A stretch of 64,000 bases of DNA from Abiotrophia defectiva ATCC 49176 (GCF_000160075.2 NZ_KI535341.1:115281-179280); one strand, 5' to 3'; shown: positions 8,622-19,166, numbered from the stretch's first letter. The notes: generated from the letters alone by a model not told the origin. Made by a program: numbers and translations.

Positions 8622-8663
8622 GGAAAAGAAAGGCGAGGCAGAAACAAGGTTCCGGCCTCACCT
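8622..8663 (-). terminator. Terminator of spx
   Basis: AGGTGAGGC/GCCTCGCCT stem (one G-T pair) followed by TTCTTTT on the minus strand, between the spx stop and the mecA start. Confidence 0.8.
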
Positions 8664-8675
8664 AGACTCTATTCA

Positions 8676-9074
8676 TTACTCATTGACTAAGGCTTGCACC
8701 TTACGCAATTCCAAGGCACGCACTTCGCGTGGCAAGAAACGACGAATTTCATCTTCATTGAAGCCGATTTGCAGGCGTTTCTCGTCAATCATGATTGGAC
8801 GACGCAAGAGACCTGGTTGCTCTTGCACAATGCGATAAAAGTCATTCAAGGATATTTCGCTAATTTCAATATTTAAGTCTGAATATGCTTTGGAACGGGT
8901 TGAGACGATATCTTCTGTCCCTTCTTCTGTCATACGTAAAATATCTTTAATTTCTTGTAGAGACAGTGGTTCCGAAAAGATATTACGTTCTGTGTAGGGA
9001 ATTTGATGTTCTTCCAACCAGGCGCGGGCCTTACGGCATGAAGTACAACTTGGGGTCGTATATAACGTTACCAA
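8676..9074 (-). CDS. spx: Spx-type redox regulator
   Basis: 132 residues from a TTG start (AAGGAG, 7-nt spacing), which matches the usual Spx length and the canonical N-terminus (M)[12 protein letters not shown]. The upstream ATG (9095) would add 7 residues and overlap the Shine-Dalgarno site, so I reject it. The CxxC redox switch (CTSC), the GLLRRPI segment and the [20 protein letters not shown] block that contacts the RNA polymerase alpha C-terminal domain are all present. Spx activates thiol-stress genes and is normally held low by ClpXP/ClpCP proteolysis. Confidence 0.95.
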   Translation of the reverse strand: MVTLYTTPSCTSCRKARAWLEEHQIPYTERNIFSEPLSLQEIKDILRMTEEGTEDIVSTRSKAYSDLNIEISEISLNDFYRIVQEQPGLLRRPIMIDEKRLQIGFNEDEIRRFLPREVRALELRKVQALVNE

Positions 9075-9312
9075 ACTAATCACTCCTTTTTTCAATAACC
9101 ACTACGATTACTACTCTGCTATTATACTACCCCTAGCCCCTGATTACTATACTTTTTTTGAAATTTAACAATAAATCATACTTAAGACCGAGATTAGTTC
9201 ATAGCTGTAAACAAAACTTCACAAAAAATTCATATACTCTTAGGGAATTCTTTAAAAGTCCTTGTTCAACCTCTCCTTGGCCGTCTTTTGCTAGGCGGGC
9301 GCCACATTGCTT

Positions 9313-9341
9313 TTGTCAATTAAGTGAAACTGCGTTATAAT
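9313..9341 (+). promoter_or_regulatory. Sigma-A promoter of trpS
   Basis: TTGTCA, exactly 17 nt, TATAAT; about 38 nt before the trpS start codon. The rest of the 305-base gap (9075-9379) is AT-rich with no ORF. I see no T-box specifier structure or AGGGTGG-type antiterminator motif. Confidence 0.85.
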
Positions 9342-9358
9342 AATAGTAGCGAAACTAA

Positions 9359-10390
<1,032 letters not shown>

Positions 10391-10444
10391 GTTATATGTA
10401 GTAGATTGTTTTAATTATCAATAAATAAAAGGAGGTGACCCAAA

Positions 10445-10909
10445 ATGGAATATGTAACTGATGTCGCTAAAGAACTCGAACAAGTTGTTGCCCAACTTAA
10501 GAACAAGCACATTCGGATGACGCCACAACGTCGCGCCATTCTGTCCTATATGATTCAGACACACAATCACCCTACCGTGGAAGAAATCTACCATGATCTC
10601 TTACCTGACTGGCCAAGCCTTAGTCTTGCGACCATCTATAATAACCTGTCTTTCCTAGTCAAAGAAGGTTATGTCAATGAGATGAAATTCTCTGATGTCA
10701 CCAGTCGTTATGACTACATGGGCCTAAATGGCTACAACCATCAGCACATTATCTGTGAACGCTGTGGGAAAATTGCGGACTTCGCTATGACTAAGTTCCC
10801 AGATCCAACCGAAGACGTCCATAAACAAACCGGCTATACAACCAACCGGACTAAAGTCGAAGTTTACGGTGTCTGCCCAGACTGCCAAGGTCGCATCCGC
10901 GCCTGGTAA
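10445..10909 (+). CDS. perR: Fur-family peroxide regulator, PerR-like
   Basis: 154 residues. The winged-helix DNA-binding domain includes RMTPQRRAIL and SLATIYNNLSFL. Two CxxC pairs (CERC, CPDC) form the structural zinc site. The regulatory metal site appears intact: HNHPT, SRYDYMG, NHQH and the acidic FPDPTED segment match the His/Asp ligands of PerR, so PerR is favoured over Fur or Zur. In this family Fe/Mn-bound PerR represses catalase-like and Dps-like genes until peroxide oxidises a ligand His. It starts 8 nt after AAAGGAGG and has its own promoter and terminator. Confidence 0.85.
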   Translation: MEYVTDVAKELEQVVAQLKNKHIRMTPQRRAILSYMIQTHNHPTVEEIYHDLLPDWPSLSLATIYNNLSFLVKEGYVNEMKFSDVTSRYDYMGLNGYNHQHIICERCGKIADFAMTKFPDPTEDVHKQTGYTTNRTKVEVYGVCPDCQGRIRAW

Positions 10910-10923
10910 TCACAGACGAAATC

Positions 10924-10955
10924 AAATGACGAGGACTAAGTCCTCGTCATTTTTG
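10924..10955 (+). terminator. Terminator of perR
   Basis: A 13-bp perfect stem (AAATGACGAGGAC / GTCCTCGTCATTT) with a 3-nt loop and a following T run, 15 nt after the stop. Confidence 0.9.
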
Positions 10956-10969
10956 TATTCATAAAGCCA

Positions 10970-10998
10970 AAGGCAAGGGGCATTCCCTTGCCTTTTTT
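10970..10998. terminator. Bidirectional terminator between perR and the glycosidase operon
   Basis: AAGGCAAGGG / CCCTTGCCTT with a T run on the plus side and AT-rich ends on both sides; it lies 9 nt beyond the stop of the convergent GH20 gene. Confidence 0.75.
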
Positions 10999-11006
10999 GT
11001 CTGATG

Positions 11007-12866
11007 CTACCAGGTCATACGGGACCGCGACATAGTCCGTAGGGCGCGGTTATAGTTGACGGCTGGTTTGAAGCCACTTTGATCAGTTGGCAGTGGATTG
11101 AGTCGTGCTTCCTCCAACTCTGGCAGACTGTCAACACGGCCTGACAGATAATCCTTCAAGCGCGAAATGACCGCCTGCGTCCGGGTCATCAGCCCGCCAA
11201 TCCGATATTCTAAGATTTCCAAGCCAAATGGGTTGGCTTCTTGTAACCAGACTTGACGACGACTTTGTAAGACGCGGTCATAGTCCGCAATCAGTTGTGG
11301 CAAGCGACCGTGAACGAGTTCCGCTAGCGTCTGACGGTCGTGGGCATGATAGGCTTGCCAGATTAAGTAAGGCAGGTTCCATTTGTTAGCCAAGCAGAGG
11401 GCATAGTCGCTATAGAACTGGTTGACAGCTGGATTGCCACCCTCCATAGCGTCGAAGTCAACGGCTAATTTGGCCATACGAGCCCCATAGTCCACATCCA
11501 TGGACTCAATTTGTGGCATAAACATCGGCAGTAGCAAATCTTGATAGAAGAAGTATTTAGAAGGCGTTACATCAATGCCTGCTAATTGATCCCATTCTGG
11601 CAACAAGTCTAATTCCCCTTGCTTGAGCCAGTCGGATAGGGATAAGCCGGTGAAAAAGCTTAACCATTGGCTAAACTCCTCTTCTACATAGTCAGCATGG
11701 CTGTCTAGGTAGGAATAGAGAACCAGGCCGAATACGGCCACTTCAAATGGTGACTCGGAACTGTCATCGCCCCAGGCTGTTGCCATGACTTCCCGGATGC
11801 CAGTTTGGCGGGCGGCTTCTAAGCCGGCCAGGCTGGCCACCAAGGTCTTACGGTGGTGCGGTGTGTAACCCGTCCAACGCCAAGCCCCGCCAGCAAAGCT
11901 GACTTGAGCCCCTAAACTACGACGTTGGGCGATTTTATCCAAGTAAGCTTGGGTGGTATGTTGGTAGTAATCCCAGTACATGAGGCTGATGCCCTCAGGA
12001 ATGGCGATTTTCTCGTCTTCTTCCACTTGGTTATACCAAGAGAAGAACATGTCATCCCAAATGATTGGTTCCAGGTCATAGCGATCACAGAGGGTCTTCA
12101 TACGGGCTAGGTGGTCCAACATAATGTCAGTCTTAGCTCGCAAGCCCACTTGATCCAGATAATGACCTCGCCCTAGGTCATAGGCTTCATCCATGCCTAA
12201 GTGAATGCGCTTGGTTGTGAAGCAAGAAGAGAGAGCGGCCAACATTTGGTCGATTAAGGTATAGGTCTCTTCCCGCCCTACGTGGAGGACGTCCGCCAAG
12301 TCTGCATATTGACTGTTAATATGCTCCCATTGGAAGAACTGGTTGAGATGGGCCAAGGTCTGCACACAAGGCACCAATTCAATACCCAAGTCCTGGGCGT
12401 AAGCATCCAATTCACGCAAATCGGCCTGGCTATAACGGCCTCGGAAGGCCCCAAAATAAGGTTGCTCCGGAATTTCATAGACATCTTCCATATAGAGCAT
12501 ATACCAACTGTGGCCTAAGACGGCCAAGCGTCTTAAGAGGGACTTAACATAGTCCACCTTGGCAACGGCATTGCGGGAGTTGTCCAGCATGAGGCCATTG
12601 CGGCTGAAGCTAATGGGCTGACTAAAGCTGCTAGTCTGGCCGGCTTGTTGCCGCATATTCCAGAGGGCCAAGCCATGGAAGAAATGTGGTAGGTCAGGCG
12701 CCACAATGAGGACGCCCTCTCCTTGGTCGGATACTTCTAACTTGCCCGCCGGGCCCGCTTGATAGTCAACCAGGCGGCCATCAGGCGCTAGGGATAGGTC
12801 TAATTCTGCTGCTAGACGCTGAACCTTGTCGCGCAAGGCCGCATCTTCAATCCAAATCTTAGTCAT
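11007..12866 (-). CDS. GH20 beta-N-acetylhexosaminidase (GH20C-like)
   Basis: 619 residues without a signal peptide, so cytoplasmic. The GH20 catalytic pair is Asp226-Glu227 in HLGMDEAYD, preceded by an N-terminal GH20b-like domain and the SRNGLMLDNSRN strand that opens the barrel. It should remove terminal GlcNAc or GalNAc from imported oligosaccharides. It is the last gene of a GH125-GH38-GH20 operon (5 nt after GH38). A similar set occurs in pneumococcus, where it processes host N-glycan cores. The substrate is inferred from this context. Confidence 0.88.
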   Translation of the reverse strand: MTKIWIEDAALRDKVQRLAAELDLSLAPDGRLVDYQAGPAGKLEVSDQGEGVLIVAPDLPHFFHGLALWNMRQQAGQTSSFSQPISFSRNGLMLDNSRNAVAKVDYVKSLLRRLAVLGHSWYMLYMEDVYEIPEQPYFGAFRGRYSQADLRELDAYAQDLGIELVPCVQTLAHLNQFFQWEHINSQYADLADVLHVGREETYTLIDQMLAALSSCFTTKRIHLGMDEAYDLGRGHYLDQVGLRAKTDIMLDHLARMKTLCDRYDLEPIIWDDMFFSWYNQVEEDEKIAIPEGISLMYWDYYQHTTQAYLDKIAQRRSLGAQVSFAGGAWRWTGYTPHHRKTLVASLAGLEAARQTGIREVMATAWGDDSSESPFEVAVFGLVLYSYLDSHADYVEEEFSQWLSFFTGLSLSDWLKQGELDLLPEWDQLAGIDVTPSKYFFYQDLLLPMFMPQIESMDVDYGARMAKLAVDFDAMEGGNPAVNQFYSDYALCLANKWNLPYLIWQAYHAHDRQTLAELVHGRLPQLIADYDRVLQSRRQVWLQEANPFGLEILEYRIGGLMTRTQAVISRLKDYLSGRVDSLPELEEARLNPLPTDQSGFKPAVNYNRALRTMSRSRMTW

Positions 12867-12871
12867 ACTAC

Positions 12872-15565
12872 TTACCCTTTCTTAAGGCGATAGGTCTTGA
12901 TTTCATAAGGCGCAATCAGCGTAGAGGTCTCCTCTAGGTCCTCTTCTAAGAGGTTGACCGATTGCAGCTTGCTAGGCAAATAAGGTGCCAGGTCGAGCGT
13001 CTCTGAGGCATGGCTGACCAGGCGGAGAATCCAGTCTTGGCTATCGTTAGCTTGCTTGAAGGCTGTCACTTCAATGCCTCTTGGCAGGTCATTGACCTTG
13101 ACAGGGCTAGCTTGCCAGTCAGCCAAATCTTGGCCTAGGCTAGCTTGCTTGACCAAGAGTGGGATGAAGATGGAAGCCCCGGTCGCAAAGCTTTGGCTTA
13201 ACTGATCTTGGCCTTGCCAGAATTGGAGGTAGGCACTAGCTTCGTAATCGCCCAGACATTGGGCTTCTGGTGTTGGGAAGTAACCCCAGTCCCCTAATTC
13301 GCCGGTGCAACGCAAGCAGGTCAGATAGAGATAGGTTGCCTGGTCGTCGACGGTCACTTCATATTCAGGTAGCCCCTGTACGCTCACGGTCAAACCTTGA
13401 CTCTCCCCAATGGCCACATTGCGGTGCAAGGCTTGCGGGTTGCTTGGGTTACGCCATTCAGGCGCCACATGGTTAGAGCGCCAGAGCCATTCATAGGCAG
13501 AGTCGACAAAGTGGCGGTCTGTCCGCTCAGGCAGCTTGAAGCCCAGACGTACCCGGTGATCCAAGACCTCATTGTGCCCTTCTAGGCGGATGGCCAGGCC
13601 CCGTGATTGAGGGGTGAGGCTGTAGGTCACGAAGATTTCAACCGGTACTGTCTCGTCGGCCCGACCAATTTGGCGTTCGACCACATCAATGACTTGTTTT
13701 TGTGCCTCTAGTAGGGCATAGTCAGCCGAAATTGGCACTTGAAGTTGATAGCCTAGGACCAGATGATCCGCCAAGCCATCATGGATGACCCGGGTGCTAA
13801 TAAGAGCGTCGGCTTGGGTCAGGCGTTGACCTAAGGATTCGCGGAAAATATACTCATTGCCCACATCCCCAGTCTCTTCTAAGAGCCCTTGATCTTCATA
13901 GACCTGGCCGGTCACCTTATCAGTGATGGTAACGGAGCCGTTGCCTGCTAGGGCCACTTTGAGGTAGTCATTCTCGATGACCTCCTTGTCTTGGGCCCCA
14001 CCTTCTAGTTCCAATTCTTCTGTCTTAGGCACCAAATAGTACTCAGCCAAGGACATAGCCGGCACGGTGGCTAGCCATTCCACTTCTAATTCGCGTGCGA
14101 AGTAGGCCCGGCGGAAGCGGTCATCTGGTAGGTCATAGTCGAAGTTAGCCCCTAGGTCCACAATGGTGGCAGGCACGACTTGGCCTTGGCCATCCACTAA
14201 TTGATAGTCTTCAATGGCTAACTCTGCCATGCGTTTGTAGGCTTCCTTAACCGGATATTGACTGAAGAAGGCCCGGTCTAAGACGACTTTGCTGACTAGG
14301 CGACCTTCCTTGAGGCAATTGCTTGGGTTCCAGACCTGCAAGACATAAGGCTGGTCTGCCAAGCGATTTGGCGCCTTGACCTGCTGAGCCAAGAAGTCTA
14401 GGATGCCCCGCACTAGGGTCTGGCTAGCCGCTTCTACAGCTTCAAAACGTGACACCATGCCCCGGTGAACTTCGTCGATACTACAGCCACAAATACTGTC
14501 ATGAGGATAGTTCTGCAGGAGGGTCTTCCAGATAAAGTCAATTTTATCGCTTGGATAGACGTAGCCGTAGCGGGTAGCTAAGGTAGCTAAAGGCTCTAGG
14601 ACTTGCTCCAAGTAGTCAGACAGACGGGCTGAATACTGCTTGAGGTAGAGACGGGAAGAAGCGGTATTGGCTAAAGTATACCAGCCATCCGTTGCTTGCG
14701 AACGTAATTCCCCTTCCACCACACTTAATTGTGGTTGATTGCTTGCTAGGCTCGATTCTAGGGCTTCTTGATAGAGGGTAAAGTTGGAGTGGATGAATTC
14801 ATAGTCTGGATAGAGCTGGTTGGCCAAGGCAATGGCTTTGGACAGATCCGCTTGGGCAGGTTGGTGGTCGCAACCGTTGAGCATGAGCAACTGGTCAGAG
14901 ACCGCATAGCGCTCTGCATCGGCTAATTTCTTGTCCCAGAAGATTTTGGCTTGCTCAGGCTCAGCAGGGATTTCATTGCCGTTACTATACCAGTTAGCGA
15001 AGAGAATCCCCAGGACATCCGAGCCATCCGGACTCTTCCAGGTCAGCTCTGAGAAGGCCGACTGGAAGCTGCCTTCTTCAAAGGTCTGGTTGTCAAAGCC
15101 TGTTGGTTTGACCCCGCGACCAAAGGCCGCCACAGACATGCCCATGCCACGCGTGATTTGTGGGGTTTGGCCGGTGAGACCGAAGGTATCCGGGTAGTAA
15201 CCTAATTGTTCGCCCTTAACCCCCCAGCGTTTGAGATCCTGATAACCAATCAGACCGTTACGAACGGTTGCCTCACCACTAATCAGGAAGGCATCCTGCA
15301 AGATATAGAAGGGCCCAATCCGTAATTTACCGGACTGAACGGCCGCCTTAAGGCGCGCTTCTTGGTGGGGACGAATTTGGAGGTAGTCGTCCAAGGTGAT
15401 GGTCTGGCCATCCAGGTGGAAGTAACGGTAGTCTGGATCTGTGTCAAATAGGTCTAGGACTTGATCAATCAAGTCGACTAAACGTAGGTGGTGTTCTTCA
15501 AAGGGAAGATACCATTCCCGATCCCAGTGGGAGTGGGAAATGATATGAACGGTTTTCTTGCTCAT
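12872..15565 (-). CDS. GH38 alpha-mannosidase
   Basis: 897 residues. The zinc-binding HSHWDREW motif is at residues 11-18, with the nucleophile Asp126 in YYPDTFG, then the three-helix bundle (about 280-380, including HDSICGCSIDEVH) and the large C-terminal beta-sandwich typical of MngB/GH38 enzymes. There is no signal peptide, so it acts on imported manno-oligosaccharides. It starts 19 nt after GH125 and is followed 5 nt later by GH20. Family linkage specificity varies (alpha-1,2/1,3/1,6 or mannosyl-glycerate). The operon points to N-glycan mannose trimming. Confidence 0.92.
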   Translation of the reverse strand: MSKKTVHIISHSHWDREWYLPFEEHHLRLVDLIDQVLDLFDTDPDYRYFHLDGQTITLDDYLQIRPHQEARLKAAVQSGKLRIGPFYILQDAFLISGEATVRNGLIGYQDLKRWGVKGEQLGYYPDTFGLTGQTPQITRGMGMSVAAFGRGVKPTGFDNQTFEEGSFQSAFSELTWKSPDGSDVLGILFANWYSNGNEIPAEPEQAKIFWDKKLADAERYAVSDQLLMLNGCDHQPAQADLSKAIALANQLYPDYEFIHSNFTLYQEALESSLASNQPQLSVVEGELRSQATDGWYTLANTASSRLYLKQYSARLSDYLEQVLEPLATLATRYGYVYPSDKIDFIWKTLLQNYPHDSICGCSIDEVHRGMVSRFEAVEAASQTLVRGILDFLAQQVKAPNRLADQPYVLQVWNPSNCLKEGRLVSKVVLDRAFFSQYPVKEAYKRMAELAIEDYQLVDGQGQVVPATIVDLGANFDYDLPDDRFRRAYFARELEVEWLATVPAMSLAEYYLVPKTEELELEGGAQDKEVIENDYLKVALAGNGSVTITDKVTGQVYEDQGLLEETGDVGNEYIFRESLGQRLTQADALISTRVIHDGLADHLVLGYQLQVPISADYALLEAQKQVIDVVERQIGRADETVPVEIFVTYSLTPQSRGLAIRLEGHNEVLDHRVRLGFKLPERTDRHFVDSAYEWLWRSNHVAPEWRNPSNPQALHRNVAIGESQGLTVSVQGLPEYEVTVDDQATYLYLTCLRCTGELGDWGYFPTPEAQCLGDYEASAYLQFWQGQDQLSQSFATGASIFIPLLVKQASLGQDLADWQASPVKVNDLPRGIEVTAFKQANDSQDWILRLVSHASETLDLAPYLPSKLQSVNLLEEDLEETSTLIAPYEIKTYRLKKG

Positions 15566-15584
15566 TTTATTGCCTCATGTCTTT

Positions 15585-16877
15585 CTAGCGTTTAACGCGA
15601 ATATCGAAGTAGTCTAAGAGGAGTTCGCAGAACATCATATTAGACCAGGAGAACCACTCCCGGGTGTAACGACTGTCATCGTCCACGTGGAAGGATTCGT
15701 GCATTTGGTTGGTGCCGGCATCCGTATTGACCAGCAAGTCTAAAATCCGAGCCTTCTCTGCCTTATGGCTGGTGGTTAAGCCTTCCATAGAGAGGGAAAT
15801 CGGCCAGATATATTGATCCCAGGTATGAGAGGAGCCCAAGCCACTAGCTAATTTGCCACTGTAGTAGTAAGGGTTCTCTGGCGACAGAACGGTCTGGCGT
15901 GTGGCCACATAGATCGGATCGTCTTCTGAACAGAAGCCTAGGTAAGGTAGAGAAAGTAAGTTTGGCACATTGCCATCATCCATGATGCTGGCATTGCCTA
16001 AACCATCCACTTCGTAAGCATAGACTGCTTGCCCTTGGGCGTTTTGAATGATCCCATAACGCTCAATGCCGGCCTGGATTTGATCCTTAAGGGTAGCCGC
16101 TAGCTGGATTTCTTCTTGGCTCAAGCCCAGGAATGGCGCCAATTCTGCCACATAGCCCAAGACCACACTGGCAAATTGGTTGGAAGGCACCAGGTAGTGG
16201 TAGGTGCAACGGTCATCACTTGGACGGAAGCCAGACCAGGTCATACCGGTGTAGCCAACGGGCGAGCCCTTGCCATCAAAAGGCAGGGTGTCTTCTTGGC
16301 GGTCGGTGTCACGCACAAAACGATAAGGACTAGACCCTGCATGGTCTTGCTCTGTACGCCAGAGGTCTAGAATGGTCACCAAGCCCTTGCGCACGGTCTC
16401 TGTTAAGTGGTCGGTCCGGCCGCTGTTGACATAGAGTAGGTAAGCTAATTGAATGGCATAGGCCAAGCTATCGATTTCGTATTTGCGCTCCCAAATCCAG
16501 TCATTCATTTGCGTGTGGTCGGTCGCCCCGTGGCCTTGGCCATTTGGTTCCTTGTTGAAGGCATTGGTGTAAGGGTCAATTAAGATATAGCCAAATTGAC
16601 GCTCGACCAAGCCGGCAATCATATCGTAGATGTCCTCATGCTCCTTAGCTAAGACCAGGTAAGGCCGTACTTGTGCAGTCGAGTCGCGTAGCCACATAGC
16701 CGGGATATCCCCGGTCACCACGAAGGTGGTGCCATCTTCTAGGCGTTCAATAGTCGTCTCTATGGTATTTAGGAAACACTCATGAAAGACCTCAGCCCAA
16801 CGGGGATTGACCGCCCGCGCTTGATCACAAATCTTTTCCATATATTTTTTTAATTCAGTTGATACTGGCATTGCCAT
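15585..16877 (-). CDS. GH125 exo-alpha-1,6-mannosidase
   Basis: 430 residues, full length for the family. The (alpha/alpha)6-barrel signature GDIPAMWLRDS lies at about 56-66, and later blocks YSWSNMMFCELLLD-like (EWFSWSNMMFCELLLD) and LGSSHTWDQYIWPISL are also typical. GH125 enzymes are inverting exo-mannosidases on alpha-1,6-linked mannose of N-glycans. It is the first gene of the operon, starting 8 nt after GAGGAGG. A TAAGCGCTTA palindrome lies about 50 nt upstream, consistent with carbon-source control. Confidence 0.92.
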   Translation of the reverse strand: MAMPVSTELKKYMEKICDQARAVNPRWAEVFHECFLNTIETTIERLEDGTTFVVTGDIPAMWLRDSTAQVRPYLVLAKEHEDIYDMIAGLVERQFGYILIDPYTNAFNKEPNGQGHGATDHTQMNDWIWERKYEIDSLAYAIQLAYLLYVNSGRTDHLTETVRKGLVTILDLWRTEQDHAGSSPYRFVRDTDRQEDTLPFDGKGSPVGYTGMTWSGFRPSDDRCTYHYLVPSNQFASVVLGYVAELAPFLGLSQEEIQLAATLKDQIQAGIERYGIIQNAQGQAVYAYEVDGLGNASIMDDGNVPNLLSLPYLGFCSEDDPIYVATRQTVLSPENPYYYSGKLASGLGSSHTWDQYIWPISLSMEGLTTSHKAEKARILDLLVNTDAGTNQMHESFHVDDDSRYTREWFSWSNMMFCELLLDYFDIRVKR

Positions 16878-16927
16878 TTTTCTTCCTCCTCATCACGAAT
16901 CGAGTCTCCTCTATCCTCTATTATTGC

Positions 16928-16937
16928 TAAGCGCTTA
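16928..16937. promoter_or_regulatory. Palindromic LacI/CcpA-like operator upstream of the glycosidase operon
   Basis: TAAGCGCTTA is a perfect 10-bp palindrome with the AGCGCT core of cre-like sites, but its outer bases do not fully fit the cre consensus. It lies 51 nt upstream of the GH125 start. It could be CcpA, a local LacI-family regulator, or chance. Confidence 0.45.
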
Positions 16938-17050
16938 CCTTAAATCAAGTCTTGTCACAGACTTCTCTATTTTTTGCTAAAACAACTATAATTTGTTAAT
17001 ATATGCCCTTCAGAAAAACAGTAAAAAACCCCGCGAAAGCCTTTACTTTA

Positions 17051-17059
17051 TGCTATACT
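17051..17059 (+). promoter_or_regulatory. Extended -10 promoter of the DUF1576 operon
   Basis: TGCTATACT, 28 nt before the start codon; no convincing -35 box, as expected for an extended -10 promoter. Confidence 0.6.
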
Positions 17060-17087
17060 AACATTAGCACTTAATAAGGAGGTTCCC

Positions 17088-18356
17088 ATGGCTGATTCCA
17101 TTCTTCCATCTTTCCTGCGGCCCAACAAGAAGTCTAGTCTCTTAGTGCTGGCCCTCTATACCTTTATATTTAGCTTCTTGATGCCAGACGCCGGAAGCCT
17201 CTGGTCTGATTACGGCCAAATTTTAAGTAAACAAACCCACCTAATGACTGATTTTACGGCCATGGGGATGGCGGCCACCTTCTTCAATGTGGCCTGCCAT
17301 TTCGTTATTGCCTACATCCTGGTCTACACCAACACGCGGTCACGTCTCAACGGTCTGCAAGTGGCAGCTGCCGGTATCTTTGCTGGCCACGCCCTCTTCG
17401 GTACCCATATCTTGAATATTCTGCCGATTTTTTATGGGGTCTACCTCTACAGTCGCTGGACCGGCCAATCCTTCGGTTCCTTGACCACGGTCAGCCTCTT
17501 CGCCACTTCGGCGGCGCCCTTTATCTCCTTCTGGGCCATCGCACCTGGCTTGTCCTGGTGGTCGCTGATTCTAGCAGCCCTAATCGGGACCGGCGTCGGC
17601 TTCATCTCAGCGCCTTTGGCTGAGCAATACCTCAAGTTCCACCAAGGCTTTAACCTCTATAACTTTGGCTTCGCCATGGGTATCATCGCCATGTTCGGGA
17701 CCATTAGCTTCCGCTACTTCAAACTAGAGGCGCCTAGCCTCAGCATCCTCAACCAGGAGCATCATGGCCTCTTGGTCCTCTATTTGCTGGGCATCTTGCT
17801 AGGGCTATTTGGCCTAGCCGTCTACAAACGAACAGAAGTCAAAGCCAACTATGGCAAACTCTTGCGCCGGGCCGGCCGGACACCGGATGACTTCCTGGCT
17901 CACTTTGGCTTCGGGACGGCGGCCTTCAATATGGCCCTTAACGGCAGCCTCTACTTGCTACTGGCCCTGGCCTTGGGCGTCCAATTGAATGGGCCTATCC
18001 TGGGCGGTATCCTAGGGGTCATGGGCTTCTCCGCCTTCGGTAAGCATCCGCGTAACTGCCTACCTATCTCTGCCGGCATTCTACTAGCTGCCTTATTACT
18101 AGGCCAAGATCCCGCCCAATCCACCGTTTGGGTACCAATCTTATTCGGGACCACCCTAGCGCCAATTGCTGGACATTATGGCATCATTTATGGTGCAGTC
18201 GCAGGCTTTTTGCATTATAATATAGTGAGTATGGTCTTTAGTTTACACGCAGGCATGAGCCTCTATAACAATGGCTTTGCGGGTGGCTTTGTCGCCGCCT
18301 TCCTGGTACCAATCTATGATACCCTGCGCAGCAACCATCACGCCTATGATGATTAG
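17088..18356 (+). CDS. DUF1576 polytopic membrane protein
   Basis: 422 residues with about ten to twelve hydrophobic segments, hydrophilic stretches being short. Repeated features include GHALFGTHILNILPI and AGHYGIIYGAVAGFLHYNIV, and the two halves look related, as in transporters with internal duplication. It matches what I know of DUF1576 (function unknown). It has AAGGAGG 6 nt before ATG. It heads a three-gene operon with a small soluble protein and a small membrane protein, so a transport or membrane-complex role is plausible but unproven. Confidence 0.8.
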   Translation: MADSILPSFLRPNKKSSLLVLALYTFIFSFLMPDAGSLWSDYGQILSKQTHLMTDFTAMGMAATFFNVACHFVIAYILVYTNTRSRLNGLQVAAAGIFAGHALFGTHILNILPIFYGVYLYSRWTGQSFGSLTTVSLFATSAAPFISFWAIAPGLSWWSLILAALIGTGVGFISAPLAEQYLKFHQGFNLYNFGFAMGIIAMFGTISFRYFKLEAPSLSILNQEHHGLLVLYLLGILLGLFGLAVYKRTEVKANYGKLLRRAGRTPDDFLAHFGFGTAAFNMALNGSLYLLLALALGVQLNGPILGGILGVMGFSAFGKHPRNCLPISAGILLAALLLGQDPAQSTVWVPILFGTTLAPIAGHYGIIYGAVAGFLHYNIVSMVFSLHAGMSLYNNGFAGGFVAAFLVPIYDTLRSNHHAYDD

Positions 18357-18367
18357 AAGGAGCCCTT

Positions 18368-18712
18368 ATGAATATCGAAAAACACAAAGCAACGCGTATT
18401 ATGAAGGAGATTGTCTCCTATTTCTTAGACAATGGCCTTAATGATTTTAACCTAGACTTTAAGGCTAGCAACCAAGTCATTGAAATGACCGTCCAAGCGC
18501 CTTGCCAGGCCGAACCCGCTAGCTTCCAAGAGCTACTCAAGGATCTGCAAAGTCCACGTGAGATCGAAGTGGACGAATACTTCAACGCCCTCTTAGGTAG
18601 TCACTGCTCCGGCCATGACTACAGCTTCCTGGGCAAGGCTATTGACGAAGCTGAGGGTGGCTTCCAAGATGGGGTCTTGACCCTTACCATCAGACGTTAC
18701 AAAATCAAATAA
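18368..18712 (+). CDS. Small cytoplasmic protein of the DUF1576 operon
   Basis: 114 residues, function unknown. Mixed alpha/beta with no membrane segment. Histidine and cysteine are grouped in GSHCSGHDYSFLGK (about 80-93), which could bind metal. It begins 11 nt after the DUF1576 stop behind AGAAGGAG, so the two are translationally linked. The constant adjacency suggests a cytosolic partner of the membrane protein (inference). Confidence 0.7.
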   Translation: MNIEKHKATRIMKEIVSYFLDNGLNDFNLDFKASNQVIEMTVQAPCQAEPASFQELLKDLQSPREIEVDEYFNALLGSHCSGHDYSFLGKAIDEAEGGFQDGVLTLTIRRYKIK

Positions 18713-18744
18713 TTTAGTCACTAGTAGAAAGGATTGTTTCCCCC

Positions 18745-19017
18745 ATGGATTTTCTCCGCATGCCAGCTTATCAACTCTTCTTACATCCGATTACGGGTGG
18801 TGCCATCTGGGGCTATGTGCTCGCCATGATTTATCTGCGCTATGTCCGTCGCTTCCCACAATACAAACCGCACTTCTATGCTGCCTTGGCTGTCTTAATT
18901 TATGTAGTCCCTCTCTTCTTAACCCAGCACATCACCTTCACTCATGGTGTGTCCTGCGGATTGGCCTATGTCCTGACCCGTCTCTATGACTATGACCGGG
19001 CACAAGTTGCTAGCTAA
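18745..19017 (+). CDS. Small membrane protein of the DUF1576 operon
   Basis: 90 residues with two to three hydrophobic helices (about 10-28, 43-60, 65-80) separated by a basic loop (RYVRRFPQYKPHF). Not recognised. It follows the small soluble protein by 32 nt behind AGAAAGGA and precedes a terminator, so it closes the operon. Confidence 0.65.
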   Translation: MDFLRMPAYQLFLHPITGGAIWGYVLAMIYLRYVRRFPQYKPHFYAALAVLIYVVPLFLTQHITFTHGVSCGLAYVLTRLYDYDRAQVAS

Positions 19018-19027
19018 GTAGACACGA

Positions 19028-19052
19028 GCTCCTCTTGAGGAGCGCTTTTTTT
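19028..19052 (+). terminator. Terminator of the DUF1576 operon
   Basis: GCTCCTC-TT-GAGGAGC stem followed by GC and seven T. Confidence 0.85.
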
Positions 19053-19166
19053 GTGGCTAGCTTGATAAGATTTGAGGCAAAAATATTTTGGGGCATTTTA
19101 GCTTTTGCTTAATATTTTTGGGATGACTCTTGGTAGAACAGCCATAATAGGATTCACTATAAACTT

